Notes: generated by a model not told the origin, from the sequence alone. DNA of 64,000 bases from Platerodrilus igneus (GCA_036346225.1 JARFIW010000170.1:9238501-9302500), one strand, 5' to 3'. Numbered from the stretch's first letter, positions 22,706 through 34,457 are shown. Program-made: numbers and translations.

Positions 22706-23407
22706 AACAAATCCAATTATATATTGTATATGTAACTTATGAGTAAATAAAAATGAATTTCTCGTTTTTCATTCACAATTGTACTTGTTGTTGACGTACA
22801 GTGTCATTTTCCAATAAAAATGTGTATATGAGATTTGGCGGGTTTTAGGGCGCCGGGCACTTTTTCGTTGTTTGGTGCCATCGTAATGTTTATTTCTGGT
22901 CAAGGGTACATGCCACTACGTTATTTGGGCGTTAAGCGCAGTATAAACAATTGGCGGGTCTGCGGCCGCCGGACGGAATGGAGATGCGAACGCGGACTAA
23001 AATCAAATTGTCTTGACTAATCACGTCGAAAACAGCGTTTCTGATTTAAAAAAACGCCATTTTGGGGGTGGCCGGTAAAGTAAATTTGTTCCGTTTTCTC
23101 AATTACAGCTTTTCTTTCTATATGTAGGGGGCCAGCTACATCAGGGATGGCCCCCATTTGCAAATTTAATTTCACGGTAAACGGTTGGAGCACAAAAATC
23201 GGAACTTGAGCAACTAATTAGCACATAAAAAGCATATAAATTAGGCACACTTGTTAATTCGATTGCAGGTTTTATTATATGGCTGCTCTACCCTCATTTT
23301 TAAATTTAACTTGCTTCTAAATGAGTGGAGCACAAAATCCGAAATAGAGCACATAAATAGCATTAAATATTTTAACTGTGGCCCACCCAAATTCTCTTAG
23401 GAGAGGG

Positions 23408-24470
23408 TAGCTAATAGACACCTTGTACTTTCCAGGCATGCCCTGAAATAAAACCTATTATAACTTGCTTACCATCTACTTAAACATCACATTTTTCCTA
23501 TTACCCCTTGGTATACAAACAATGACGTTAGATCAAATCTTAAAAAAAATAGACATTATTGCTTACCTATGCACCTATGCAGTTTTTGTAACAAATGTGT
23601 ATATTGGTTGCCTAACACTCTTTGAAATTAAATTTTAGACATTTATAACCCTGTGCCAACTACAAGACACTACCTTTATATTTGTAGTTTTTTTTGTTAA
23701 TCCTTACGATATTTTTGAATTATCCAATAATTCACTCAAGGTACTATAGTACAGGAGAAACTTTTTACCTTGAAATTCTAAATTTAATCAGGCAAGACAT
23801 ATTTAATCGCTCATCAAAATTAGAGTGTACTTTGTGAAAAATGTTCGCCTAATGTCAAGCTGTTCGTGCGAGGGTCAAACTCTAGATCTCGGAGTTTATA
23901 GACATACGTGAACAAACTAGGCCACGGAGCCGTTATATACTTATGCAATCTATTAAATCTTCAAGGAAGTCGGGTTTATTAAAGGAAAAAGCAAGATTTT
24001 AACAAGCTAGTTTCCAAAAGAAAATTTAGAATACTTGCAAATTCTTTCATATAATACAGGTTGTAATGCGAATGGCTCAGAGAAGGAGGAAATGTACAAG
24101 AAATATTAATTTAAACTCTCAAATAAATTTTATAAATTGCAGAGCGCATGTATAACTAGATAACATCCTATATTATTTACTACTGAAAAAAAACACAGTT
24201 TATATTTAAAATATATATATAAAAAAGTAATAAAAGATATTTATATACATATTATTATTGAATATGATAAAAAAAAACAGATATAGAACATGTTAAAAAT
24301 TAAAACAAAATGCGAAGACAAACCTTCAGCGGATGATAAGCAAAACAGAATCATCTATTTTCTTTCTTACTGCTGTTTAAATCATAAAAAATACAGAAAT
24401 ACCTGAAGCGGAAAATAAAATACAATTCAAAGTAGAGATATAAAAAATAAACAATAATAAAAAATCATGA
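23408..24470. other. No recognised gene
   Basis: AT-rich sequence downstream of the exonuclease frame. It includes A/T runs near 24190-24300 but no coding pattern. Confidence 0.5.
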
Positions 24471-24475
24471 CCTGT

Positions 24476-25354
24476 TTAAAAAAGTGGCGCTTCACCAACT
24501 TTTCGGCGGACTAGTGCCATGCAGGCTTTCGCGTCTTCGACGCTGTCATGGCCGCTACTATTCGCCTGAATAGTTTTACCTAAGTATTCTTTGGTGATAT
24601 CGCGTAAACTACGACGATATGGTAATCCAGAAGGGTGAGGATATACTACAATAGTATCTACAACCATTTCATGAATAATTTTCATAGAGTGTAAATCTGC
24701 ATCCATGCCATGACCTATTAAGATCGTATCGGAATTCCACAATTTCAACAATTGCGAACGAGCTTCCAGGAGTCCGATCCCGCGGGATTCGATCATTTCT
24801 TTTGAAATTCCTGTGACCCGCGTGTTGTAGTCGATGACAGGGTTAGGTGGCACAACAATGATGTTGGAAGGTACGTTCAATCGCATATCCACGACAGTGA
24901 CTTGACATAATTCAAGTCCTTGAGTTGTAAAGCACATTTCGCAATCAATTGCGTATACTTGAAAGCCACGCACATCGTTTTCGGAATGCTTTTCTGTTTT
25001 GCAGTATTCTTCAACACGATGCGGAAAGGGTTGCCTGGTCACGTGCGTCGTAGCCGAATAACATGGTGAAATTTCGTCGAGTCTGTTGCAACATGCAAAA
25101 CGTCTTGTTCCACGAATTAGCTGCTTTCCCAGTGGATGATAGAAACAAGCTTCCACATTAATTGCAAATCCATCTCCGTTTACCCGGTATAGTTTGAAAC
25201 ATCTCGAACACGTGCGGATATCGCCCTTTTGCGGACGGTTGGTGTTACGGAGTTCTGGAGCATGGGGTGGATATCCTAAATTATATTTTTCAACATCGGT
25301 TAAAACAAGATTTTTCACTTTGTTGTAAAAACCAATATCAATATTATCAGACAT
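24476..25354 (-). CDS. RNA exonuclease, REXO1/GOR family (DEDDh 3'-5' exonuclease)
   Basis: An intact 292-codon frame with no intron. Residues 1-60 hold a short lead (VLTDVEKYNLGYP). Residues about 48-100 hold a Cys/His segment (RTCSRCFKLYRV, ACFYHPLGK, FACC) like the zinc-binding-type region before the nuclease in REXO1. From about 135 the DEDDh nuclease shows Exo I AIDCEM, Exo II ILIGHGMDADLHSMKII and Exo III GHDSVEDAKACMALV, so the catalytic Asp, Glu, Asp, His and Asp are all present. The family trims 3' ends of 5S rRNA, tRNAs and related RNAs in the nucleus. It is short for REXO1, which usually has a long N-terminal region. The start ATG has AAAAATGTC context and upstream sequence is noncoding. 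It may be a short GOR-type paralogue or an intact retrocopy. It lies between mobile elements without a partner gene. Confidence 0.85.
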   Translation of the reverse strand: MSDNIDIGFYNKVKNLVLTDVEKYNLGYPPHAPELRNTNRPQKGDIRTCSRCFKLYRVNGDGFAINVEACFYHPLGKQLIRGTRRFACCNRLDEISPCYSATTHVTRQPFPHRVEEYCKTEKHSENDVRGFQVYAIDCEMCFTTQGLELCQVTVVDMRLNVPSNIIVVPPNPVIDYNTRVTGISKEMIESRGIGLLEARSQLLKLWNSDTILIGHGMDADLHSMKIIHEMVVDTIVVYPHPSGLPYRRSLRDITKEYLGKTIQANSSGHDSVEDAKACMALVRRKVGEAPLF

Positions 25355-26525
25355 TTTTGGAACCGTTACTTATAAAGAAGCGAAGCAAACTGAAAGCACT
25401 GCGATCGAAAAAAACAGAATACCAAAATTGATGATGGTATAAAATGCAACAGTAATCATAACTATATACATGCTTATTTAACGTGACAAATTGAATACAC
25501 AATATTAAGTAAGAAACCGAAATTAGCTGACGAGACTGGCGTCGGAGTTAAAATAACAAACTAGAGGAACAAGCTTCCAGCAACAATACTAAGTAGCATT
25601 TAAAAACAGTTGACGGTTTTTAGTTAAATTGTATCACATATTACGAAGCAAATTGCACATAAAGTTAATCACGTCAATCTCTAATACCAAGTGAAATATC
25701 TGAAAATGGCTGAAATGTCAGCACAAAAGAATAATAAAAACAAACCCAAATAATAATGCTATGGTGGGAATGTTCTAGTAATTAGTCCGTTAATGACATC
25801 ATTATATTTAAGCATTATGTCGCAATTATCAAATTGCAACAATTTTGATTAGAAAAACAGAGTTCGTGGAAACATTTAATATAATTCTGAATTATCGAAA
25901 CATCGTTTTGAACAGTGTAAAACAAAACGGGAACATCTTTTTACGCGCGCTTCCTAAAACAACGGTGAGGCTCAATGTAATATTACCAATAAAAAGTGTA
26001 TGAAGTAGGCACCTCGTTTTCGAAATTTTTAATTTTTAAACTGCTTCCTGATTGTTCTGACTTTGTACTACATTATTCTAGTGTGCTTCATTGCGACAGA
26101 TTTTCAAATAAGAAAATAATGGTTTTTTCAATTGAAACTCCTTTTTTCGAAAATCGAACGTTTCGAAACCCCTATAAATTTTTCTAGTTGTTCCAAACAT
26201 TGTTCTAAAGCAAATCCTTAAGTTAAATTATAAGTCTGGAAAGTGAAAAAAAAGTCTAGTCTAATCTAGCCTATATGGCTAAGAGTAAACTTATTCTATT
26301 TATCTTGTTTCAATCGAGCCCTTTGTGTTTTGAGATGTTCTAGGCGAAAAATTATAATTCTAGCGTATGAATCTTGTACTACCATCCGTTCCCTCAAAAT
26401 TCAAAACAATCCATTTTTAAGCACTCTACGTTTCTCATTATATACTTATCTATCCCATTACCTCAGAGTGTGCTTGCTTTTGAAGTGAGATGCTGAAAAA
26501 TATACTTTTTTATTTTGTATATAGT
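25355..26525. other. No recognised gene (upstream of exonuclease)
   Basis: Probably holds the exonuclease promoter on the minus strand, but no clear TATA box or initiator was picked out. A 63-codon frame at 25996-26187 (+) has no recognised motif. Confidence 0.45.
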
Positions 26526-26899
26526 AGGGGACAAAGAATACTACTATAGTAAACCTGCCTATCGTAAAAGGCGATTAAAAGGCGAAGCAAGGGGCAGCAG
26601 CCTTGCTCGCTAAAAGATATTGGAGGACAGTCTGTTGGTCTCGATAATTTACAAGGTTGTTGGGGGTTGGCCGTGACAGATACGGCTTTTTGCTAAAATC
26701 TTCAAAAACTGCGTTGTGGAAAGATATGAAAATCAACCAGAATATTTCCCAGATATGCGTGACCTAGAACACGAACTATGTATCATGGAGAGCTCACAAA
26801 TAAAATTCTTGTCCGGAGGTAAAATACCCCTCATTCGGATCTCCGGGAGGAGGCACTTGGGGCTCGTCATCGTAAGAATTTAAAACAACGGTTAGATTT

Positions 26900-29242
26900 A
26901 GTGATAGGTACTTGGAATGTAAGGTCATTACTTAGAGTAGATAAGTTAATCAATTAGTCGAAATGAGAAAAGGAAAGCTGAACATTTTAGGTATTAGTGA
27001 GGTGAAATTGCCAGATAGTAATGACTTGTGGAAAGATAATTATAGAATAACTACAACTTCTTCAACTAATGGACAGGCGGGGGAAGGAATAGTGTTAGGT
27101 AAAAGATTAAGACGTAAAGTTAAAGGCTACTTACAATTTAGCGAAAGAATAATTATGGATAGATTGAATACGAAACCCACAGGTTTACATGTCAACAACT
27201 CAGTACGAGGATGAGGAAGTAGAAAAGGTATACGAGTATATAAATAGTATAGTGAGAAAAGTAAAGGGAGATAAGAATTTAACAGTTATGGGCGATTTTA
27301 ATGCGTCTGTGGGAGAAGGTAGTGAGGGGAAAATGGTAGGAAAATTTGAGTATGGTAGACGAAATGATAGAGGAGAAAGATTAGTTGAGTTTTGCTAGGA
27401 ACATAGATTAGTAACTGTAAACACCCTATTCGAACAACATGTTAAAAGAAAATATACCTGGAATGCGCTAGGTGATAGGGCTAGATACCAAATAGATTAT
27501 ATTTTAGTTAAGCAAAGATTTAGAAACCAAGTTAAAAACTGTCGTAGTTATCCAGGGGCTGACATAGATAGCGATCATAACTTAGTAAAAATGAAGTGTA
27601 ATCTAAAATTCAAAAAAATTGAGAAAAGCTAAAAGAGAGGGATGAGATCTAGGTAAGCTGAATGTTAGTTAAGTAAAAGAGGAATGTAAACAAGTATTAG
27701 ATAATAAGATCAAAGAGATGGCTGTAGAAGAGACCGTAGAAAATAAATGGAAGGAAATAAAATGGGATGTACATGATACAGCAACACAGGCTATAGGTAT
27801 GAAAAAAGTAGAAGCGAGGAAACCCTAGCTAACAAATGAGATATTAGATTTAATAGAGAATAGAAGAAAGCTTAAACCTTTCAGAAAATTCGATAATGAA
27901 AGTAAGCAAAAATATAATAGAGTTAGAAATAAGAGTGTAGAAAAGTTAGAAATAAATGGATGGAGGAGAATTGTAAGGGAATACAAGAAGATTTGAGAGT
28001 AGGTAAGACAGACAGGGATTACAGGGCAGTTAAAAAGTTTTTCGGGGAAGATAGGAAAAAATATAATGGAATTAAAGATGAGAATAACGAGCTTCTAATA
28101 AATAAAGTTGATGTAGCAGAGAGATGGAAAAAGATATTTAGAAGATTCATATAAGGGAGACAATATAGATGAGTTAGAGAACGACCAAGAAGAGGATGTA
28201 GAAATAGGGTTCTCCATATTAAGAGAGGAATTTGATAAAGCTGTTAGGGATCTTAAACTAAATAAAGCACCGGAGATAGACGATATACCCGCAGAATTAA
28301 TAAAATATGCAAGTCAAAAAACTGTAGACAGATTATATGAGCTAGTAAAAGTAATATACGATACAGGTGAGGTCCCAATAGGTTTCGAAAAAAATATTAT
28401 TATCTCAATCCCAAAAAAGTCAGTAGCTGATAGGTGTGAGAATTTTAGAACGGTTACATTAACTTCCCACGCTTCCAAAATACTAACAATAATAATTAAA
28501 ATTAGAGTAGAAGCTTTGACTGAAAATTATTTAGGCGAAGACAGATATGGTTGTCGTAAAGATGGAGGGACTAGAGAACCATACTAATGATTAGGGTAAT
28601 TATCGAAAAAAGGTTATAAAAAAATAAAAAGACTCATTTCGCGTTTGTAAATTTAGAAAAAGCATTTGATATAGGGTTAATTGGATTGTCATGTTCAGGG
28701 TTTTGCGAAAAATAGGAATCTCTCATAGGGATAGAAAAATTATTTACAGTCTATATAAAAACCAAAGCGTAGTAATTAGATTTGATGAAATAGAAAAAGA
28801 AGCTAAAATTAGAAATGGTGTTAGACAGGGCCGTATACTATCTCCCTTGATTTTTAACGTTTATAATGAGGAAGCTATAACTTAGCTAGAGAGAGAAAAG
28901 AGATAGGTATTAGTGTACAGAGTTAGAAAATAGACATATTACGTTTTGCAGATGATATAGCCATTATAGCAGAGTCTAGAAAAAAGTTAGGAGAGTTTTT
29001 AAATATTTTAGAGGAGATACTACAGAGTAACTACAGTATGGGAATTAACAAGTGAGTTACAGCCTAGTTCTAAACCAAAATTAAAAATAGGTAATACCGA
29101 GTTAGAGGAGGTAGATGAATTTTACTATTTAGGTAGTATAATTACAAAGGACGGACGTAGCATAAGGGATATAGTAGCTAGAATAGCTCAAGCTAGAAAA
29201 ATGTTTTTAAAAAAGAAAGACCTACTAATAGCTAATAGTATT
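26900..29242 (+). pseudogene. LINE copy 2 endonuclease-RT frame, broken
   Basis: Compared with copy 1 it keeps the normal GTWNVRSL start of the endonuclease but has lost about 25 bp near 27180 (the copy 1 segment around DTVLVQ). Stops are at 27397 and elsewhere. The RT has VRQGRILSP where copy 1 implies VRQGCILSP (Cys to Arg). FADD is preserved. Taken with copy 1, most damage is private to each copy, so both come from a functional parent and decayed separately. Confidence 0.7.
29238..29242. repeat. GTATT target duplication (left of BEL/Pao)
   Basis: GTATT occurs here, at 34863-34867 and at 35292-35296. LINE copy 1 has it once (TAGTATTAGTTTAG). Confidence 0.9.
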
Positions 29243-29647
29243 TGTTCACGCGCGGGGGGTCTTATAAATTTATACATCGACTTACCTCCGCGGTGTTTTG
29301 TGTTTTTCTAAGCTGCAGTTCCTATTCTTTCAACCAAGTGGACTGTATGCGAATTGAGTCTATGTTACGTTACACTTGCACTGAGGTTTTTAGGGTTTAA
29401 CAACGAAAGTCTGCTGCGGCACTTGGCTAACTTAGGGTACTGAACGAAGAAACACGACCGTTCTGCTTCAATATCCATAAGAAAGTGTTTGTTCACTACT
29501 CTTAGTCCAACTTATTCACAGATGCAGAAGGAATTTTTATGGCAGGATATAAGGGAACAAGGGATGACAGTTTTACTATTAGATTTACGACTACAAAATT
29601 TACGACTTAAAATTAAACACGCAAACGTGCGACAAAGAGACCGAACA
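29243..29647 (-). repeat. BEL/Pao 3' LTR
   Basis: 405 bp, starting TGTTCGGTCTC and ending GCGCGTGAACA in element orientation. Identical to 34458-34862 except one seen difference (GCACTTGGCTAAC versus GCACTTGACTAAC on the plus strand). Confidence 0.95.
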
Positions 29648-29660
29648 TCCCGCCCACCAA
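29648..29660 (-). other. Polypurine tract
   Basis: TTGGTGGGCGGGA in element orientation, directly before the 3' LTR, where plus-strand DNA synthesis is primed. Confidence 0.65.
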
Positions 29661-29770
29661 AATAAGTATGAACTAACTTATTTTATATTTAAAACTAATT
29701 AGAGCTATTAACTAAGAAACCTAACCGACAAACTTATATAAGTGAATATATGTGTACATACCATTAAATA

Positions 29771-30975
29771 TCAAGTAACTGGCAGTAAACATAGTTTCAC
29801 CAGAGGACGTTTAACTAACCCTTGAGCTGTCTTGATGGTAGGTAACCGAACGATACCGTCCCTACCAGGATGTAAATGTCTTTCATGGCAATCTAAGATA
29901 ATAATTTCAGTCAACCGATGCGACCGAGGAAGCAAAATTGGAAATTTTGCATCATGCGACAAGTCAGAATTACGTAGGCGACCGCCCACCCTCAACAAAT
30001 AACGACTATCTAGAAACGGACTAAGGCTACGAAGTTGTTTACTAACAAGTTTTCCAGTTTTAATATTTGCAATGTCTTGAGCAAAAACATTTGTTTGAAC
30101 TCTTTTAACCAATAAATGTATAGCCTCTTGCTGTTGAGCTAGAGACAAACTATCAGAATATTTTGAATGCAAATCTGGACATTGAACATTACGAATGAAA
30201 TGACGAATACATGTAATAATCCTACAAATTTTCTGCAGTTTTGAAAATTTATCCAACAACATATCTAAGAAATTGTCAGACATAACGACTGTTAACGACA
30301 GAATGCGATATTCGATGTCCATCCGAGATGGGTCGATAAGTTTTGGCAGCGATGTTACTGGCCATTCTTCGCTACGACGCACTAACCAGGAAGGTCCTGT
30401 CCACCATAATGGATGATGAACCAACTCTGAAGCCAAAAGTCCACGTGAGGCACAATCCGCAGGGTTATCCTGGGACTTAACATGAAACCACGAAGATGGA
30501 GGAATACGTTCTTGAATATGCGAAATTCGATTGCTAACGAATGTCTTCCACTTATGCGAGGAAGACCGAATCCAAGACAAAACAACAGTAGAATCTGACC
30601 ACGCGAAAATATTACTAAATGATAAAATATCTGTATAAGTATTTTGACGAAATCTACTAAATCTGCCAAGAGTACGGCAGCACACAATTCGAGACGGGCA
30701 ATGAAACGCGATTAGTAGGAGCAACCTTCGATTTTGCGCATACTAATGATATGGTAATATTATCTTCTAAATCGAACGAACGGAAATAGATGACAGCTGC
30801 ATACCCGGCTTCAGAAGCATCACAGAATCCATGCAACTCCACCTTTTAAAATTATGACATACGATGTGACGCGAAATCTCAATATTCGAAACCGCTGGCA
30901 ATTCACCCAAAAATGTTTCCATTTTGTATGACTTCAATGGAGGCTCTTGGTCCCACCGAGACCTAATAGCCAAAG
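29771..30975 (-). pseudogene. BEL/Pao RNase H plus integrase ends
   Basis: 30657-30975 carries the RNase H start (LHGFCDASEAGYAAVIY). After frame changes near 30700, 29771-30724 has FAWSDSTVVLSWI, VSNRISHIQE and DNPADCASRGL, the C-terminal RNase H blocks. Integrase begins with LRVGGRLRNSDL, HDAKFPILLPRSH and HERHLHPG, the His part of the zinc-binding domain. It then jumps directly to RDGIVRLPTIKTAQGLVKRP and VKLCLLP, the usual last residues of BEL/Pao integrase. The DDE core between is gone. A deletion between two HPG/PG-R-D-G-like sites explains this. Confidence 0.85.
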
Positions 30976-32120
30976 ATCTTGAACTAAACGTTTAGCGAAC
31001 AGTACTACAGGTGCTATCAAACCGAGAGGATCAAAAATTTTGCGATAGCCGACAAAATATTACGCTTAGTGCAAGTGCGCTCTTCAACGTCTAAGTTGTA
31101 TAAAATGCATCTGTAAGAGCACGCCACGAAAGGCCCAAAATTTTATTGAACCACTATCTTTATCTTGAAATGTAATTGCATCCGAACTGGACAGGGACTC
31201 CCTCAAGTTGGACATCACTTCCGGGCAATTACTACTCCATTTTCTTAATTGAAAACCACCACTAGAGCAAATACTATTCAATTCCCCAATTAATTGATTA
31301 GCAGCTTCAATCGAATTACATCCAGTGACTAAGTCATCAACATAGGTATCGCTCGCCAATACCGATGACGCGAAAGGAAAATTAATTGATTCTAACCTTG
31401 CCAATTCTTGAACAGTACGCAAGGCCAAAAAAGGCGACGACGAAACTCCATAAGTCACAGTATTTAACTTAAAGTCCATAATAGGATCTGACGGAGAAAA
31501 TCTCCAGACGATACGTTGATAATCACGATGAGTATCTTTAACCAAAATCTGCCGATACATTTGTTTAATGGCAGCTGTACTTACGATAGGATGTACACGA
31601 AAGTGCAATAACAAAACTGCAATGTCCTTTTGCAAAGCAGGACCAATAGCCAAGCTATCATTTAACGACTTTCCAGATTGATCCTGGCATGAAGCATCGA
31701 AAACCACACGCAATTTGGTGGTAGTGCAATCCCGCTTATGTACAGCATGATGGGGAATGTAATACATTTTTCATAACCCGACGAATTTTCAGGCGATTTC
31801 ACTTGAACCATGTGACCGCTTGTCAAATAATCCTTCATAAATTTTTTATAATCTGAATACAATTCAGGATTATTTAACAAACGACGTTCTAACGACAAAA
31901 ATCTTTTAATACAAATTGATCTCGTACCCACAAATGAGGGTTCCGAATTTTTAAAGGGCAAGGACACTACAAAACGACCGTCCTTGTTACGACTATAACT
32001 TTCCACAAATTGATTTTCACACCTTTCTTCTTCAGGAGAAATGTGTTTTTTGAAGGGAATATTCTCTAATTCCCAAAATCGACGAATATCACTGTCTAAG
32101 GGTTCAACGAAAGCACACAA
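30976..32120 (-). pseudogene. BEL/Pao reverse transcriptase, lacking the first catalytic Asp
   Basis: 32120-31760 gives the RT connection (DIRRFWELENI, EERCENQFVES, GRFVVSLPFKN, YKKFMKDYLTSGHM). After a frameshift near 31767, 31084-31767 gives YIPHHAVHKRD, LRVVFDASCQDQSGKSLND and TAAIKQMYRQI. In active family members the last motif reads ADIKQMYRQI, so the catalytic Asp is Ala here (codon GCC). The YVDD box follows (DTYVDDLVTG) and then FQLRKWSSNC. The element therefore could not copy itself with this RT as sequenced. Confidence 0.8.
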
Positions 32121-32133
32121 CGACGTAATAGAA

Positions 32134-32727
32134 CTATTCGGGGGAAACGACCTTTCCCGTTAAAACCCAACCAAAGGTTGTTTTAATAGCAACTGGCTCG
32201 TTAGCGACACCCCAACGAGACTCGTTCAACAAAACCTGAGCAAAGATTTCCGCTCCGAGTAGCATGTCAATTTTACCAGGAACATTAAAATTAGGATCAG
32301 CTAAGGCCAAACCTCGAGTATGCGACCATTCCTTGACCCCTATCGACGACGAAGGTAATTGATTACAAATGTTAGGTAAAATATAACAATCAATTCCATA
32401 TGCTGGAGACCGTGCTCCCGAGGGACTGACTACACACGATAGTGCACCAGACACCAACTACGAATTCAAGCCAAGTCCTTGAACAGTGACATTGGCTCTC
32501 CGTTTCTTAAACCTAATTTCTGACGGCACCTTTCAGTCATAAAACTTTCCATGGATCCGTTATCTAATATTACACGAACAGATTGCAATGTTCCTGTATA
32601 ATCAAGCACCGACACCATTGCCGTAGCTAACAGCGTGGTTGTGTGTTCTAATGACGTCGAAATCAACGAGCTAGTGGCAGGTTGTTCATGCACAACCGAC
32701 GACGACAGATTGTCTTCACTAGGTCTA
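32134..32727 (-). pseudogene. BEL/Pao protease region
   Basis: Two overlapping frames carry the aspartic protease of BEL/Pao polyproteins (DUF1758 type). 32466-32693 has LLATAMVSVLDYTGTLQSV and VILDNGSMESFMTERC, where the active-site triplet is D-N-G rather than the usual D-S/T-G. 32134-32457 has PAYGIDCYILPNICNQLPS, IDMLLGAEIFAQVLL and TTFGWVLTGKV. A stop/frameshift near 32460 separates them. The Asn at the second position of the triplet is unusual and could lower activity. Confidence 0.75.
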
Positions 32728-34008
32728 CTAGTAGAAGTAAGTCAGGCGCCGGTCTCCGAGGAGACGCTGACCTTTGACGATGGGTTTGTCGGCGTGGCGA
32801 CACCGATTTTCTTGTTTATCGAAGTGAAGCAACGAATTGTGCGACTGATGACATTTTCTACACGACCAATCTAACGTACAATTTTTCATCGAATGTGAAG
32901 GATTTAAACATTTAATGCAAAGATTTTTAAGCTTTACCACCTCAAATCTTTCTTGAGGGGTTTTATCGAGAAACTGCTTACATCTATAAATAGGATGCAC
33001 AGCTTGACAGAGACTACAATTTTTAACATCATTGGTGGTACTAACTAAAGAAGTTTTAGCCGAAGTGCTAACGAACCTTCCTTTTTCTCTTTCTTTTACG
33101 GAATCTCGAGATTTTAAGCATGTTCCTGAAGCAATGTCATTTATTTCCAACACTTTACATTGTTTTTCAATATACGACCTTAAATCTTTAAACGAAGGAA
33201 TTTCGTCACTATTTCCTAATTCGAAACGCTTTAAAATGTTTGTATCTAATTTTTTCGATAACAGATTAAACAACATGAAATCTAATAAATCTATTTCCAT
33301 CTGCCTTAACGCGAATATATTTTCATCAAAACAACTAATTAATTGCCGGAGTTCCGCATGCGAGTCTGAGGAACTGACCTTAGGGCATTTTTCGAGAGCA
33401 TTAAAATATGTTGAAAGTAATAACCTCTTGGACTGAAAACGATTAGTAATGATTTTATAGGCTTCCACGTATGCATAATCATTTAATGGCAAGTGTTTTA
33501 TCAACGCACGCGACGACTCATCTAATGTATCAACGAGATGGCAAAATTTTTCAACGGGTGACAAACTGACATTATCATGAATCAACCGCTTATAGATTGC
33601 ATTGTAACTCTCGAAATCTGATATGCGTCCGGAGAAGCGGGGGACTGAAAGATGTTTCAAGCGAATTGCACAGTTTGACGAAAAGGAATTATTCATATTT
33701 TCCACCTTTGGCTTATTTTCTACCCGATCTAATTCGCATTGTTCAGCGATAATACGAATATCTAATAGGTAATCATCGATTTTCACCCTAAGAGCAGAAA
33801 ATTCATCCAATTGTTCACTTTCTTCATCAAAGAAAATATCCTTGCAAAAGGATTTGAAAAGCGTTTCAATCTGTTCGACAGTTTTAATCGACGCTCTAAT
33901 TAAAGCAATCGATACGTTTTCCGGTTGGTTTATTTTGCTGTATATGTGATCCAACCTTTTAACTACAAATTTAGCTTCAAGAATAGCTTTATCAATTGAT
34001 ATAACCAT
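32728..34008 (-). CDS. BEL/Pao Gag
   Basis: An uninterrupted 426-codon frame starting at the first ATG, about 450 nt after the 5' LTR. The N-terminal third is helical and Glu/Lys-rich. Residues about 100-260 match the BEL/Pao Gag capsid-like region (DUF1759: LSVPRFSGRISDFESYNAIY, SRALIKHLPLNDYAYVEAYK). From about 335 come Cys/His knuckles (CSLCQAVHPIYRC, CIKCLNPSHSMKNC, CRKCHQSHNSLLH). It would form the RNA-packaging particle. The frame ends with YFY just before the protease frame; the polyprotein normally runs on, so a frameshift lies near 32730. The antisense open frame at 33032-33436 is a shadow. Confidence 0.85.
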   Translation of the reverse strand: MVISIDKAILEAKFVVKRLDHIYSKINQPENVSIALIRASIKTVEQIETLFKSFCKDIFFDEESEQLDEFSALRVKIDDYLLDIRIIAEQCELDRVENKPKVENMNNSFSSNCAIRLKHLSVPRFSGRISDFESYNAIYKRLIHDNVSLSPVEKFCHLVDTLDESSRALIKHLPLNDYAYVEAYKIITNRFQSKRLLLSTYFNALEKCPKVSSSDSHAELRQLISCFDENIFALRQMEIDLLDFMLFNLLSKKLDTNILKRFELGNSDEIPSFKDLRSYIEKQCKVLEINDIASGTCLKSRDSVKEREKGRFVSTSAKTSLVSTTNDVKNCSLCQAVHPIYRCKQFLDKTPQERFEVVKLKNLCIKCLNPSHSMKNCTLDWSCRKCHQSHNSLLHFDKQENRCRHADKPIVKGQRLLGDRRLTYFY

Positions 34009-34435
34009 ATTTGATTAATGATTAATGAACGACAATAAAAATTAATGTAAAAACAATGCGTAACTCGAATACGCTAAATTACTAATTCATCTACGAAATT
34101 AAATTATTAATAGAAAAATGCACCTAACTACAGTTGCATGAACCCGAATGGTTCCTCCAACTTGAACCGACAAATAAGGTAAAGCTTTACAATACAATAA
34201 CCCCTCATAAATAGTTTACATAAAAGGATACCGACCACGACGACCCTAATTTTTGCCACAACGGATAAGGAATGTATTGTAAAATCTACCGTTATAACCA
34301 GATATATTTAGCATTAAATGTGTAAGCAAGATGTTCTTTTCTGTGTAACACGTTTAACCATAATAAAAACTACGACAATTTTATAAATTTAAATATAAGG
34401 AGCTTAAAGGATAGGAACTAATTATTTAATTAAAG

Positions 34436-34453
34436 ATCCAGCGATGAAGGCCA
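34436..34453 (-). other. Probable tRNA primer-binding site
   Basis: TGGCCTTCATCGCTGGAT in element orientation, four bases after the 5' LTR. It starts with TGG, the complement of the tRNA CCA end. The tRNA species was not identified. Confidence 0.5.
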
Positions 34454-34457
34454 ATTT

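Larger units (their letters stand above)
19505..23407. mobile_element. Fold-back/TIR element with subrepeats, 3.9 kb
   Basis: The outer ends are inverted repeats: AATTTAGGTGGCC at the left (19511) and its near complement GGCCCACCCAAATTCTCTTAGG at the right (about 23380-23403). Similarity runs inward through two tandem units of about 155 bp on each side, each with CTAATTAGTTGCTC and CCAACCGTTTA-type boxes (19550, 19710; inverse at 23160 and 23330). More inward, 21555-21655 and 22860-23010 are inverted copies of a GC-rich block. Inside lie a nested palindrome, an LTR-like promoter and a transposase fragment. Confidence 0.65.
26526..29242 (+). mobile_element. LINE copy 2, 5' portion
   Basis: Same family as copy 1. 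It starts with the leader (CTATCGTAAAAGGCGATTAA, GGGGCAGCAG) and continues through the endonuclease (IGTWNVRSL, LNILGISEVKLPDSND, LTVMGDFNASVGEGSEGK, near 26900-27600) and reverse transcriptase (DDIPAELIKYA about 28280; VRQGRILSPLIFNVYNE about 28820; LRFADDIAI about 28940). Many stops and frameshifts break it. The sequence is cut at 29242 (AATAGTATT) by the BEL/Pao insertion and continues at 35297. Confidence 0.85.

Noticed and set aside
33032..33436. 134-codon plus-strand open frame
   Set aside because: Lies antisense to the BEL/Pao Gag zinc-knuckle and capsid region; Gag motifs explain the sequence.
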